From Hofstenia miamia (taxonomy: Eukaryota > Xenacoelomorpha > Acoela > Hofsteniidae), in the NCBI GenBank assembly GCA_900660155.1, contig CABFPE010000241.1, forward strand, positions 280,398-316,310: a stretch of 35,913 nt of DNA, given 5' to 3'. The notes under the pieces were generated by a model that saw only the letters and a list, made by a program, of their open reading frames with translations, made no database searches and was not told where the DNA came from. A program made the translations under genes and the position numbers. Positions 9,751 to 20,832 of this stretch are shown here, piece by piece (the first letter of the stretch is position 1; every line of letters begins with the position of its first letter).

Positions 9751-10021
9751 ATGAAGAAACATTTTTTGTATATCTTTGTTAGTTGGTTTTCGTTCTTTGT
9801 TATACGTTTTTGTTTCAACCTGTTTGTAAAAGTATTTTGTAATTTATAGTTGAAATTTCCAATGTTATATATTCAAATGGATATATTTTAGTTAAAATTT
9901 ATTAGTAATTTTGAATGAATTCGTATCAACTTTTAGCATATGAATAGCAATTTTACATTGTACATTGTTTATTCTTTTAAACTTATAATGCCTATTACTT
10001 TGTTAATTTTTAGCTCTCCTA

Positions 10022-10027
10022 AATAAA
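10022..10027 (+). terminator. AATAAA polyadenylation signal candidate
   Basis: AATAAA lies 272 nt past the BEN-gene stop codon, in the same orientation. In such AT-rich DNA the hexamer alone is weak evidence. Confidence 0.3.
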
Positions 10028-10309
10028 GTTTACCTTCTTATCTTGGTGATTTATTACATTCCAGTTTTCAAAAAAAGGTTGATTTTATAGTTTTGACATT
10101 CACATGATAATTTTTAGATGAAGTAAATGAAAAATGACGCAGCAGAACTTCCTAATAACATATTGGTAAGCATCAACTTAAACATGTTTACTGTAATTAC
10201 ATTGCAAAATTGCTATTCAATCCATTCCAATCGACTGCTTCAGTATGAATTTATGATATTGATGTTCGTTTTTTTACATAGCGTAGAACAATATTATCAA
10301 ATATTGTAA

Positions 10310-11200
10310 GATACTAATATATGTTTGAACAATTTTTTTGAAAATTTAAAATTTTAGAAATTTTTTTTAAAAATTTTTTTGAAGTTTATTAATTTACTTA
10401 TAATTACATATAAGTAGAATGCTTATTCTTATAAATAATTTTTATGTAAAATGCATTACTTGCAAGTCCCACCAAAACATCCAAGTGACCTATAAGTGAC
10501 TTATAAATATATGTGTAATACTTATATCATATTTATAAGTTTTGCAAGTTTCAACTGTCTGGGAATGTTTTGTAAACGTCTTGTAAGCAATTTTGAAACA
10601 AATTTAGAAGTAATTGACTTTGTATATAATTTAGTTGAAAATAATTGACTTTTCCAATTAAGAACTAAATTTTAATTGAATTTATTTATTAAACAAAATA
10701 ATTAACAATTGCACTTATAAATTTTAACCAAAAAATCCCATTAAAGCCAATTATGATAATTGGTGAATATTTTTGCAAATCCTACAGTATTTTATTCAAA
10801 ATATATTTGATTATTGTGTATGGATATAACTGATTTAATTGCAATCAACAGTATTACATTCTAATTTTGAATTTGTTTAAATGATTTCAAAAATTTTTCG
10901 TGTTTTATTTGGATAATTGTAATAGAAATTGGAATTTCCATAATAATTTTATTATCTTCAGTTTCCCATTATAATGTATTCAGCATCCAATTAATATCAA
11001 GTTAATATCCAATTATAAGTCAATTACTTTTATAATTGGTCCAATTACATTTTTAAGGGGATTGTTGATTATTATAATCATCACTTAGGGTATCACTTCA
11101 GGCATAAGGTAAGATAACCAACTTCCTTAAATGGTTGGTCGTCTGGGTGATAGTAGGAATAGGTATAAGGATGAGTATGGTTAGGAAGTGCGGTTTGCAT
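10310..11200. other. AT-rich, motif-repetitive stretch without genes
   Basis: TTATAAGT/ACTTATAA motifs recur at about 10395-10560. AATTGACTT and CCAATTA-type motifs recur at about 10610-11050. This could be a degraded short transposon or simple sequence drift. No domain is recognised in the open frames. Confidence 0.4.
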
Positions 11201-11207
11201 GTAGCTA

Positions 11208-11245
11208 TAACCAGTGGCGTAGCATGGAAAATTTTGCACCAGGAG
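11208..11245 (+). repeat. Possible repeat-family motif CCAGTGGCGTAGC
   Basis: CCAGTGGCGTAGCATGG followed by a CACCAGGAGCAA stretch resembles a motif often seen in interspersed repeats of many animals. No element boundaries are visible here, so this is only a pointer. Confidence 0.25.
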
Positions 11246-11610
11246 CAACCTGATATAAAATTTACATCAAAGATTTTTAAGAACGACATTAATTTCGTGT
11301 TAATTCAACATTTCTTATGTACATCTATGCTAATTTTGCAATTTGAAATCAATATACACTATTGGAAAAAATGGTTGTTACATGGCCAAAATCAAACTAA
11401 ATGTATTGGAAGTAAACCCAATTCTGCATTAAGCAAAAGCATTTATACTTGCATAGTAACATTTCAAATACTAAAGTAACTGAACATTTTAAAAATGCAT
11501 GCATCACTTTTGAAACTTACTTTGCTTTTAATAAGCATTCGAGTCAATTATTAGTGAAATGACGTTAGCATCTATGGAATAATGTATTATTTCAAAGAAA
11601 TTTCCATTAA

Positions 11611-11680
11611 CCCTAAACGCACTCAGGTATAAAATATCAATAATGCACTGATGGGGGGGGGATTCTGCCCTCTATTAATT
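11611..11680 (+). repeat. G-run motif, copy 1
   Basis: TTAACCCTAAACGCACT is followed, after a short insert, by GCACTGAT, nine Gs (11653-11661) and ATTCTGCCC. A related order occurs near 12634-12690. The GC-rich island stands out from its AT-rich surroundings. Confidence 0.4.
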
Positions 11681-11689
11681 TGAAAACTA

Positions 11690-12630
11690 TAATAGATAAA
11701 ATAATGAGATTTGGCACTGTAAAAGAAATTCTTTTAAACTACATTTTTGCCAATTTTCAAAAAAATATATTCATTGGTATCCATTTTATATGCAAATGAT
11801 ATAAATGAAATAAAGATGAAAAAGAAGCAAAATTAATTGAGCATTAAAAATTGAAGAAAATAGTATATTTAGGATATATTCCTCCTAGTTATTGTCAACC
11901 AGTATTACGTAGTCAAGGCAGCCATTTCTAAAAATGAACGAAAAAATTTGTAATAAACGATCAATGAATGATTTTTATATATGTTTCAAAAATCAAATAC
12001 GTAACATGATAGTATCAATTAAGGCCATTTTCAAGGTAAATTTCAAGCAAATTAAAAAGTAATAAAACTTACTACCTTTGTCCCACCCCAAGGACTGCCA
12101 TTTTTCAACCCGGGCTCCAATATGAATGCCTCCAGTAAACTAGGCTACACTTTATATAGTATATAATCATATTTTGTCATTGTCTTGCTGTATTTAATAT
12201 ATAGCGCTAAATGAAAATTTCATGTTTTCTTATTTTGCGCTTGACCTCCTGGCTTCTTCCCCGATGGAGTTATTTCACTGATTTTCAGCACAGGCCTTCT
12301 AAATCTTTTCTTTTATAAGATAAATTATTTTGTTGATAATATTTTATTGCTGCTGTGGACCCAAGGGCGAAAAATCAATAAAAACTGTTCATAGTACTAA
12401 AGTACATGTATATATATAGGGGCGACGCCGCCACATGTTTTTTATCCTAACATTTTTTTGACAACCTTCACTCTTAAAAATGATGACTTAATCAATATAA
12501 TTTTATAAATAAATCGATATATCTCCAAGTTTTGACTATTTTAAATGCATTTTGTACCAAAAAAATTCTGAATTTTTTGCTAAAATGAATTTTTTTAACG
12601 CTTCCTGAATTTAAGCTAATGACAGATTGA
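11690..12630. other. AT-rich stretch, no gene seen
   Basis: No recognisable coding or RNA signal. A GC-richer patch at about 12419-12433 (GGGGCGACGCCGCC) follows a short TA run. Confidence 0.5.
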
Positions 12631-12633
12631 GGT

Positions 12634-12690
12634 TTAACCCTAATTGCACCGAGGGGGCCGATTTGTCCCCGTTGTCGTTTCTTGTGAATA
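12634..12690 (+). repeat. G-run motif, copy 2
   Basis: TTAACCCTAATTGCACCGAG, a G run, then ATTTGTCCCC and CTTGTGAATAG. The order parallels the motif near 11611-11680. Confidence 0.4.
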
Positions 12691-14069
12691 GTTTTGCGTA
12701 ACCTAAGTTTTTTAGCTGATTTTTTCTAACATTTCCAAAAACTGTGTGGGAAAAGATAAGGTTGAAGCGAAATAATTTTTTTAGTGGATTTTTAATGGCT
12801 GAATTCTACAGACTCTATAAGCTTTGTCGCATCGAAACGAGCGTGCTCACAAAATCCAAAACTGAAGGGTCTTAAATCCATTGTCTTTGAAAAAAAATAT
12901 TTTTGAATGCGATGACACGAAATTTTTGTCTGTGTTTTTAATATTTGTTTCCTCAAATTTACGTAAAACTATATATTTTCTAGAATTGTAGAATTTACAT
13001 TGATGTTGTTTTGCAACAGTAAACCACTAAAATTTGCAGTTCAATGCATGCAATGAATATGCATCTTTCTATTTGTCTTTTTAACCAGGTAGAATCTTAA
13101 TCGCCATAAACCCAAATTTTCCACTTCTTCAACAAACACATGAAATAGAATAAATGGAATGACAAGACTCTCGTCATGAGCAAATGAGCAAATGCATTAC
13201 AGTCTTTTAAATTTGAAGAAGGTGATTCTCCGCTGAATAATTGGCATGGAGCTCTGGCTAATTAGAGTGATTAACGCAATAAACTGAAAGTGTGCGTTTT
13301 GTTAAAACGCGACAATATTTTAGTAAATTCAATTTTTTCGGTTTTTAAGAAGAGGGAAAAATTTGCACTAATTATAACTGTTGCCCGATTATTTTAAATA
13401 TTTAGGTTTAAATTGGCTGCATAATTTTTAAATCAAAGTTAAAAACAATTTCTTCACAGTAATTATTTAAATTTTAACCCTAACGAAGTGTAGATTAAAA
13501 ATATTTTATAGTATTAACAATTAACTTAAGCAATTTATTTTGAAATACACATGCTACAAATATTGCATAAGTGCAAATATCTACTTAAACCTTCCTAACG
13601 CTAAGCTATTAATTTTAGAAGCACAGCAAAAACGCCTTGGGTTCAAATGAGTTCACGTAAGCTACTTCCTGTAAACATGGAACTGTCGTAACGACGTCGC
13701 TGAAGGACATAATAACGGCACTAAAACGACATTACAGAACAACGTCTTTTCACAATAAAACGACAATCAATAGAAATGCAGTTTTTAAAAAATTTATCTT
13801 CAAATTGTGGTAATACTAAAATTATTCTTATTTTTAAATATTTTTTGCTAGACGAAATTATACATCCCACTAATCCGCACTATAAGCGCCACTCAAACAA
13901 TTCGACGCCTATTAAACACCAATACACCACAAAAACGACGTTCTTACAACAGTTCTATGTTTACTGTGTTGGAGCAACCAGAAGGATAAAGCTGACACTC
14001 ACGAATGTAAAACTTTTTAAATAAAAGTTAGGCAGTGAAAATACAAATAATGACAACTTCTGGGGTCAA
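12691..14069. other. No gene seen; clustered AACGAC motifs
   Basis: Between 13680 and 13945 the motif AACGAC/AACGTC/CGACGT occurs repeatedly in otherwise AT-rich DNA. The open frame at 13776-14024 (plus) shows no recognisable domain. Confidence 0.4.
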
Positions 14070-14890
14070 ATGAACATTCAGTCAGTCAGTCACCTAACAT
14101 CGATGGAGTGTATTCTTTATCAGTCAGGCAAGATGGACTCAATCTTAAGTAAAGTCTACCAGAGCCAAAACACACTGATTGCCAGTATTACCGAGATATC
14201 ATTGCAAAGAATGAGTGGATTCGAATGCTATCTGTTCGACAGGATGGGAAATTATACTTGCTGTCACAGTTGCATCATTAAAGCTCTTCCTATAGGTTCT
14301 CAGTGTCTCTCAAGGCCAGGAGAAAGAAGCAATCCATTGGGAAGAAGAAGATGAAAAGTTTTGTTTATTTACAAGAATGTGATAAACTTCTTTATAGACC
14401 AAAGGGCGAGAGGATATGACTTTTAAATGAAGCTATCGCGTCACAAATCACACTATATCCGATTTGATGCATTATATCGGTAACAAATCTGCAGCACCAT
14501 TCCAAGCTGGGTTAGAGGAATTTATGTGTTCCTGAATAATGCTGGTAATGCCAACAAAGACATTATGACATTTGTACTAGAATAAGTTCAAAAAGGAATC
14601 CTTGAAAATTGCCAAGTATCATTTATGGTTATTGGAAATACTACTTCTTACCAGAACAAGTGTTTGTCATCAGCTCTCGCGATTTCACTCATCCAATACT
14701 TTCAACAAAAAGGAGCCTGTATCTGTCAATGACATGCTGCAGTTATTTTTGACAATAGAGAAATAAATGGTGCGGCTCTGGGGCGAAAATGTGACTAGGA
14801 AGTGCAGTAATCTTCCAGAAATTAAAAACTATGATTTTTGGCTTTACGGAAGTCTCCTGCTAATGTCATGTTAGGCAGGTGTCTCAAAGG
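14070..14890 (+). pseudogene. Decayed DUF7869-like protein gene (transposon-associated)
   Basis: The frame 14070-14354 contains a Cys/His-containing stretch (GNYTCCHSCIIKALPIGSQC). The same frame resumes downstream, broken by TAA and other stops, and reads IYVFLNNAGNANKDIMTF, then VQKGILENCQVSFMVIGNT and LIQYF. This matches the conserved order of DUF7869-type proteins: (D/N)N-x-G-x-x-NKN, a hydrophobic helix, (V/L)-x-x-G-(I/L), then F-(L/M)-V-x-GHT. These proteins are abundant in invertebrate genomes and usually tied to mobile elements; their exact activity is not established. Here the usual first Asp is Asn and the usual His of GHT is replaced. With several in-frame stops the copy is dead. 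No terminal repeats were seen. Family assignment is from memory of the motif order, not a search. Confidence 0.5.
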
Positions 14891-15226
14891 CACACCCATG
14901 AAAATTTAGAGTGATATGACAAAAAACGAAACTGTTTTACCTTCTGTTTCTGACATAACTCTATAGGAAACACATAGACACTAACTGCTGCGAATAAAGC
15001 TAATGTACAATAATGTTGTTGCAAATGAACATAGGCATATATCACTTAGTCTATAAATTGTTTTTTAACTTTAAACGCATGTAACTTTATGATTTTTACA
15101 TACTTTTGCTGCAAGGTTGGATTTATAAATTTTTGAATGTGTCTTCTATTGATTTTTAAAAAAATCTGATTTTTGAGGGGATGTAAACTTTCGTTAACTA
15201 AATTTGATGCATTCAGATCAAATTTT

Positions 15227-16323
15227 TCAGTTGTTTAATAGAATACTAATTTTTCCAAAAATAACGTAATTAAACTTTCCTGGATTGAATTTCATATTAT
15301 TTTGGTTTGCCCAATTAAAAAGATTATTTATAACTTTATTTAGTGACTCGGACGATATCCTTGTAATCTTAATCTTAACATCATCGGGATATATGTAACA
15401 TGATGTATTAAGGTAGGTCATTTATAAAGTTTAAGAATAAAATCAGACCGAGGGAAAAGAACCTTAAGGTACTTTAGTCATTACAGACTTAGTTGAAGAC
15501 AAATGACTATTCAAGAACACTCTTCCGTTTAAGATTAGTGAGATAACTTGCAAGAAGCTTCAGAAAGTTTCCACAAATGCCAATGCTACTTAATTTATTT
15601 ATTAGTAAACCAATGTGGTACTGAGTCGAAAGCGTTGCTAAAATGCAATTATAGATTTGCTAGGCCAATATTTTCATCATTAAGATTAAGTATTTCTTCA
15701 GTATAACTCAGCATTTGAGTAATGGTCGACCGATTACGACAAAAACCATGCTGTTTGAGGGTTAATATGATTTTAACAATTGGTATAAGTTCATTTGAAA
15801 TTTTCTTCTCAAATATCGACGAAATTTTTACAAAATTGAGACTCGCTTATAACTGATTTCTGATTTTGAAGTTTTTTTATGAATTGATATAACTTTAGCA
15901 ATTTTCCAACATGTTGGACAATATCCATGAGATAAACTTTTCTAAATAAGTTATATAAATGAACTGATATAGATGAACTACAATCTTTTAGGAATTTTGC
16001 AAGAATACCATCCAATCTACAACCATTTATACGGCTAGATTTCCGTAGATTATCAATGTTAGTAATAGGAACATTAATTTCATTATAAACACCTGGATTA
16101 AAGTCCGATGAAATTTCATTTTTATACTCGTAAACTGATATTTAATAATTATTGAAAGACTATAAGCATCAAAATAACGATGAGCTTCAAAGCTTCCCCA
16201 TGTAATTGGCAGACAGATTTGTGAGTACTTAAGTGATTTTAGAAATTGGCAACAAGAATAGATGTCATTTCTTGACAAATGCTCAATGAAAATAATTTTA
16301 TCCATTTCAACTGAACTTTTCAA
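15227..16323 (-). pseudogene. LINE A reverse transcriptase fragments
   Basis: The enzyme copies the element RNA at a nicked genomic site. The frame at 15809-16015 begins DGILAKFLKDCSSSISVHLYNLF, matching the early LINE reverse-transcriptase block (DG-x-x-x-K-x-LK...). It continues with a shifted PI-(H/F)-KK-type block. The frame at 15227-15421 holds YPDDVKI at residues 11-17, the altered catalytic YADD box (Ala to Pro). It is followed by NNLFNWANQNNMKFNPGKF, the usual W-x-x-x-N-x-(L/M)-x-x-N-x-x-K helix and strand. Between them (about 15450-15800) the finger-palm core is readable only with frame changes. 16027-16323 is the linker upstream of the reverse transcriptase. The gene is broken and the catalytic box is altered. 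Confidence 0.75.
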
Positions 16324-16654
16324 CTCGAAACTTAATTTCAGATAATTATCTTTAAAATTCTTTAAAAAAATTCTTTAGTGTGCTTTTCACTTATTGAACA
16401 AGTCGACAGAATGTGAGGAAAAATAACTTGGGAGACATGCACGCTTAGACGTTTTCTTATGGCAATAATTTGATATAAGCTCTTTTATGTAGGCATACCA
16501 TTGTTCCACATAGTAATCTGAATCAAAACAATCTTCTAAATAGAAAAATGAGAAAAGTGATTGTGAAAGTAAACGAAAATTGAGATGTTCCAATTTTTTC
16601 TGTTTCCAAATATTGATTTACATCAAATACGAAAGATTCGCTTTGCACAAAATC

Positions 16655-16890
16655 TAGTAGTGATATAATCATTGGTTGTAAAACAATCATCATCAGTAAA
16701 TACTAGATCGAGGGTAATTCCTTCAATACGTGTTTCATCATCAACTTATTGAAAGAGATTTATAGAACTAAATATATTCAGGATATCTTGATCAAAGCTA
16801 TTTGGTGATATACATGTTGAAGGATCCTTATCAGGAAAATTAAAATCATCAAATAAATATACCCGTCTATCAATCTTGCTGTAAACTTTA
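16655..16890 (-). pseudogene. LINE A endonuclease fragment
   Basis: AP-like endonucleases nick the insertion site of LINEs. On the minus strand about 16890-16748 reads VYLFDDFNFPDKDPS, the conserved GDFN block with Gly replaced by Asp. About 16722-16655 reads GITLDLVFTDDDCF, the (S/T)-x-LDL-(V/I)-F block. Both are in the expected order and spacing. The catalytic N-terminal half (toward 17100) is not readable. Confidence 0.6.
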
Positions 16891-17141
16891 ATAAATTCAG
16901 TATAAATAAACAAAATATAATCGTTGTATGCCTGAATTTGCTACACAATATACATTTTAATCACTTGTTAGAATTGCAAAGTCAACTCTAAAGCAGTTAC
17001 TAAAAAGTACAAAATATATAACAGCACTGGAGAAGTATTAACGCCCTCAATGTGCACTTATCTTTATTTAACTCAACAGAAATGTTGTTAGATGTAGTAG
17101 AGACTTATTTGAATGCGACAGCAACTTCATTGAAATCAAAT

Positions 17142-17675
17142 CTACTTAATTGAATGCAACAGAGACTTTATTGAAGAAAAATTACTTTTATTAAATTCAA
17201 TAATTACTAGTGGGTGTTCTCCATCCATATGCTTTCCAATTCTATATAGATCAGCAAAAATATTTTTAGTCGACAAAACTGAACTCAATAATTTGCTCAA
17301 CTTTTTCCTGAACAGATTTCATTCTCTAGATTTCGCAGATTTTTCAAGTTCATGTACACCAAATATAATAATCTTGTTCTTAGTAATATTGTGATCGTCT
17401 CTTTGTACAATACACATGTCTGTTGAAAGTTGTCTAGATGCTAAAGTTTGTAAGTTTATGTTCATGAGCTTATTTAATAAATTTTCTTGCAGATTAATAA
17501 GTTGCTTAATTTGTGTTTCCAGGCCGCTTATCATTTGTGATATACAGCCTGATTTCCAATCTATTGAACCACCATCTACGCACAGTGTGCACAAAGGTAA
17601 AAAAATATCATTATATTGCATTACAACATCAATGCATTCAGCAGAGAACTTTGTGCATTTCTTCATCCAATGCAT
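17142..17675 (-). pseudogene. LINE A ORF1-like protein
   Basis: ORF1 proteins of LINEs coat the RNA intermediate. The 118-codon frame 17319-17675 starts with a Cys-containing segment (LPLCTLCVDGG, possibly a PHD-like zinc finger remnant). A heptad-like helix follows (SGLETQIKQLINLQENLLNK), then NKIIIFGVHELEKS, the N-N-(I/L)-(I/V)-I-x-G-(V/I)-x-E block at the start of the RNA-binding domain. In a shifted frame down to TAG at 17142-17144 it continues LYRIGKHMDGEHPLVIIEF, matching the (Y/F)-R-(L/I)-G-K...P-L-(I/L)-(V/I) block. One frameshift near 17300 separates the halves. Confidence 0.65.
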
Positions 17676-17702
17676 CAGACTTACGGCAAAACATTGGAAA
17701 TA

Positions 17703-18110
17703 AAATGTGTCAGTTATTTGAAGTTCACATGTTTAACAACATAAATTCTCAGTAGTGGGAGCCATGTGGGAGCAATATTACATAGAAACGTACTCAACAA
17801 GATGATTTTTTGGGACAAAACACCTTTCACAAGAAAATTACCTTTGCTCACTCAGTCATTCTGTGGAGAGCTCCATTCAAATCTATCTGGCCACAATGTC
17901 CTCATACCACAAGCTATAATTGGGAAAATGGCAATGTTGAATTTTTGAATCGCTGCTCATAACGAAAGTTGGAATTTAGATGGTGGAAACGTTGCTCAAA
18001 AATTTTTTTGCCTGAGATGCTCAGTTGAAGATCACTGATTAGTGAGGTAGATTTCTAAATGTGCATAACTATTTTCTACATCAATTATTTCATCGGAATG
18101 TGAATATATC
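17703..18110. other. No gene seen between two LINE remnants
   Basis: Contains a 60-codon plus-strand open frame (17766-17948) without recognisable features. It may be unreadable LINE sequence, since LINE remnants lie on both sides. Confidence 0.4.
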
Positions 18111-18119
18111 CAATTTTAA

Positions 18120-19271
18120 ATTTCAATCATCTCTTCTAAATTTCAGGATCTTTGTCGTCTTTAGGTCGCCTCCAACACACCATTTATCCAATCCTATTAA
18201 TGACTGTTGAATTATGATAACTCTAAGGTTCCACATGACTATCGTCTGCATACACGAGGCACTTGGTATTGCTGTCATCATATCTGAGAGCCATCAGCAG
18301 ATCCACAATGAAGCTACTGAACAGAAGAGGACATAGGTTGTCCCCATGTAGAACACCGTATTGATTTTGACAAACTCAAACCATCTGTGATATTGATATA
18401 GCTTAGGGTAAAAAATACCGGAGATTATTTTGAGAATCACGCCATGAACACCATGAAATCGGACCAGTTTTAGTAGTAACTTGTCTCTGTTCATACTATT
18501 GAATGCTTTTTTCCTTTGGAATCAATAGCCTGTCATAAATCCGGTTGGCTATCAGTTCGTGAATACCTCTATAATCATTTGGCTCCTACCTGGAGCCTGC
18601 ACCTTTCTAAGGTATCTCAATCACACCAGCCTTCCATGGACTTGGCAAACTTCCGGATTCGAAGATACTATTAACACGCCTGGTCCAAACTACACTTGGA
18701 TATTGGCGACATTTCGGCTAAGTAATATTGAGAAGTGAACTTCCAGTACTTGCATGGGAATGGGACATTCTGCGGAGCCCCTTCACTTGAAGTCTAATGT
18801 CCAGAAAATATTCTGGGCATTGCTGAGCAATGTTATTTCTCCTTCATTCAGGATATCGCCTTTTTCATGTTAACAAGGCCCTTATATTCTGCTTAACAAT
18901 TTTTAAACTCTCAAAGGCGGAATAAATTTCAGTAATTTCTTAAAGTATTTTCTGTTGCTTGAGTTTGAATTACTTTTGCGAATTCTTTATCAAATAATCT
19001 GAGGTCTTTTTTGAGGGGAGTTTTCAATTCGTCGGACAAAACATGCCTTCTTCCTGGTGGTTTTCCAACTGTGTATTTCAAGTGATTCGCGCACCAACCA
19101 TTTCCTTTCAATCTTGTAGTTCTGCATAGCCAGATTATGTGATTCTTCTTGTATTGACATTCTTATATGTTCCAAATTTTTTCGATGATACACTATTATT
19201 AGTAATTCCTGCAATGTTTGTGAGCAACTTGTGCAACGATGTTGAGATATAAGGAACTTTCTCTTTTCCAA
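18120..19271 (-). pseudogene. LINE B reverse transcriptase, decayed
   Basis: On the minus strand, about 18690-18540 reads SGSLPSPWKAGVI and NDYRGIHELIANRIYDRL, the reverse-transcriptase fingers (P-x-x-W-x-x-x-x-I...N-(Y/D)-R-G-I). 18494-18294 reads NRDKLLLKLVRFHGVHG, the palm helix. In a shifted frame GDNLCPLLFSSFIVDLL is followed by CLVYADD (about 18250-18236), an intact-looking catalytic box. LIGLDKWC and LKTTKILKF (about 18205-18150) form the thumb side. Upstream frames at 18929-19271 are in the same direction and probably belong to the linker before the reverse transcriptase. At least two frameshifts. Its motifs differ from LINE A, so it is a separate element. Confidence 0.75.
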
Positions 19272-19688
19272 ATAATCGGCAATTGAGCTGACTTCTTAGA
19301 AGTCTAGGGAAATCATCTGAATATCTTTCACATCACCAAAATATTCTTTCCATATACATTTTGTTGGACTATTTCATTGCATCACACACTCCAGATTAAC
19401 ACTTGCAATGTGGCAATAAAAATGCATGTAAAATACGCCTCATCAATGTATTCTAGAGCACACGCATAAGAAAACAAAGACCATCACCATATTTACATAT
19501 TTATTCCATAGATCAACAAATTAAATTTATCTTAAAATAGATAAGATGCTAAAATTTATTACTTTTCCAAAATTTCACAATTTAATTCTGAAACAATTTA
19601 AAAAGAATTTGAAAACCAAATTTTAAAAAATCAATTTTTAAATCCCCATTCAAAAAATTTTTTTAGACATTAGTTTATATTGCATTCT
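19272..19688. other. AT-rich stretch, no gene seen
   Basis: No recognisable signal. It borders the left arm of the inverted repeat. Confidence 0.5.
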
Positions 19689-20031
19689 GGCGATATATCG
19701 GAATAGACGACTCCGATTTTTTCAATTTTTTTTACGTCACTAGATGCAGTTTTTTATGCTGATTTCAAATCTGAAAAAAATTTTCCGAAACGTTCATTAC
19801 TTCAAAAGTTATTAAACTTTGAAATATAGCCTGTCCCTTAATGTTTCTATAGTGATTAATAAAAGTTGGCGGCGTTATATATGACAATTCATTTGAAATC
19901 GTAGTTATTTAATGCATTGCAAACAGGAATGTTAAATGATTGATAGCAAATAATTGACAAAATTTTAAATAAACACCTTTTTAATTAAATAATTTTATAT
20001 ATGAATTAATAATTGTTTTGATTAAATGGGT

Positions 20032-20078
20032 GGCTCTAAAAAGAGCCGATTAAAAGGAGAATAGCTCTGAAAAGAGCT
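20032..20078 (-). promoter_or_regulatory. Two tandem histone-3'-end-like stem-loops (left arm)
   Basis: On the minus strand, 20047-20032 reads GGCTCTTTTTAGAGCC followed by ACCCATTTA. 20078-20063 reads AGCTCTTTTCAGAGCT. Both fit the metazoan replication-dependent histone mRNA 3' stem-loop: a 6-bp stem, a 4-nt pyrimidine-rich loop and an ACCCA tail. Known histone genes end this way instead of with poly(A). No histone coding sequence is nearby. The strand upstream is a LINE fragment, so these sit in its 3' UTR position. Confidence 0.55.
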
Positions 20079-20121
20079 GATTAAAAGAAGAGAGAGAGGA
20101 ACGTTTTAATTGAGTACAAAT

Positions 20122-20570
20122 TTAAAATAAATAGTTTCTTAAAACATAGTTTAAAAACTGTTTGCTAGGAACACTGAGTCTGCAGAATGGGCGCCTGTAT
20201 CTTCCAGAGCTGTTTTTCTGGGGAATGAGATAGTGTAGAGGATGTTGCGGATCATTTGCTGCTTTGAAGAGCTTGGAAGCACTAGTTTTCATTCTATCTT
20301 CCAGGTTATAAGGCGAAATGAAACAACAGCCTCTTGTGATGATCTTGTTTGCTCTGTTAAGAATATTCTGTGTCTTCAATAAGCACGAGGCATTGACCCT
20401 GGTCAGGGATAGGGCACAATAATCGAAAACAGACAGGACAGAAGACCTAACGATAGTCAAGGGAGCGCTCCGTCACGTGCCAACCAGCTGCCTTAAAATG
20501 GTCAGTTGAGAAGCGGCCTTTCTACAAGCACACTGGTATTGGTTTTTCTAGGACAGCTTGTGATGAATGT
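20122..20570 (-). pseudogene. LINE C, C-terminal end of reverse transcriptase ORF
   Basis: The 112-codon frame 20122-20460 reads TIVRSSVLSVFDYCALSLT, the (L/I)-x-x-S-x-(L/V)-x-(F/Y)-DYC block found after the thumb of LINE reverse transcriptases. It continues LKTQNILNRANKIITRG and a C-terminal stretch ending NYLF before the stop. Upstream (20570-20460), a frame with stops reads NQYQCACRKAASQLTILRQL, the usual helix before this block. It fills the centre of the inverted repeat. The stop is followed on the minus strand by about 60 nt and then the stem-loops. The 5' part of the element is absent. Confidence 0.75.
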
Positions 20571-20575
20571 CAATC

Positions 20576-20622
20576 CGCTCTTTTCAGAGCTATCCTTCTT
20601 TTAATCAGCTCTTTTCAGAGCT
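20576..20622 (+). promoter_or_regulatory. Two tandem histone-3'-end-like stem-loops (right arm)
   Basis: On the plus strand, 20607-20622 reads AGCTCTTTTCAGAGCT followed by ACCCATTT. 20576-20591 reads CGCTCTTTTCAGAGCT, whose outermost pair is mismatched. They are the inverted copies of the pair at 20032-20078. Confidence 0.55.
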
Positions 20623-20832
20623 ACCCATTTAATCAAAACAATTATTAATTCATATATAAAATTATTTAATTAAAAAGGTGTTTATTTAAAATTTTGTCAA
20701 TTATTTGCTATCAATCATTTAACATTCCTGTTTGCAATGCATTAAATAACTACGATTTCAAATGAATTTTCATATATAGCGCCGCCATCTTTTATTAATC
20801 ACTATAGAAACATTAAGGGACAGGCTATATTT

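Larger units (their letters stand above)
15200..17700 (-). mobile_element. Decayed LINE (non-LTR retrotransposon) A
   Basis: Read on the minus strand, the order is an ORF1-like protein (17675-17142), an AP-type endonuclease piece (about 16890-16655) and reverse transcriptase pieces (16323-15227). This is the normal order of a two-ORF jockey/CR1/Rex-like LINE. Frameshifts and stops are frequent throughout. No 3' tail or target-site duplication could be defined at the low-coordinate end. Confidence 0.75.

Noticed and set aside
13776..14024. 82-codon plus-strand open frame as a gene
   Set aside because: No recognisable domain, low-complexity composition, and it overlaps the AACGAC-rich patch.
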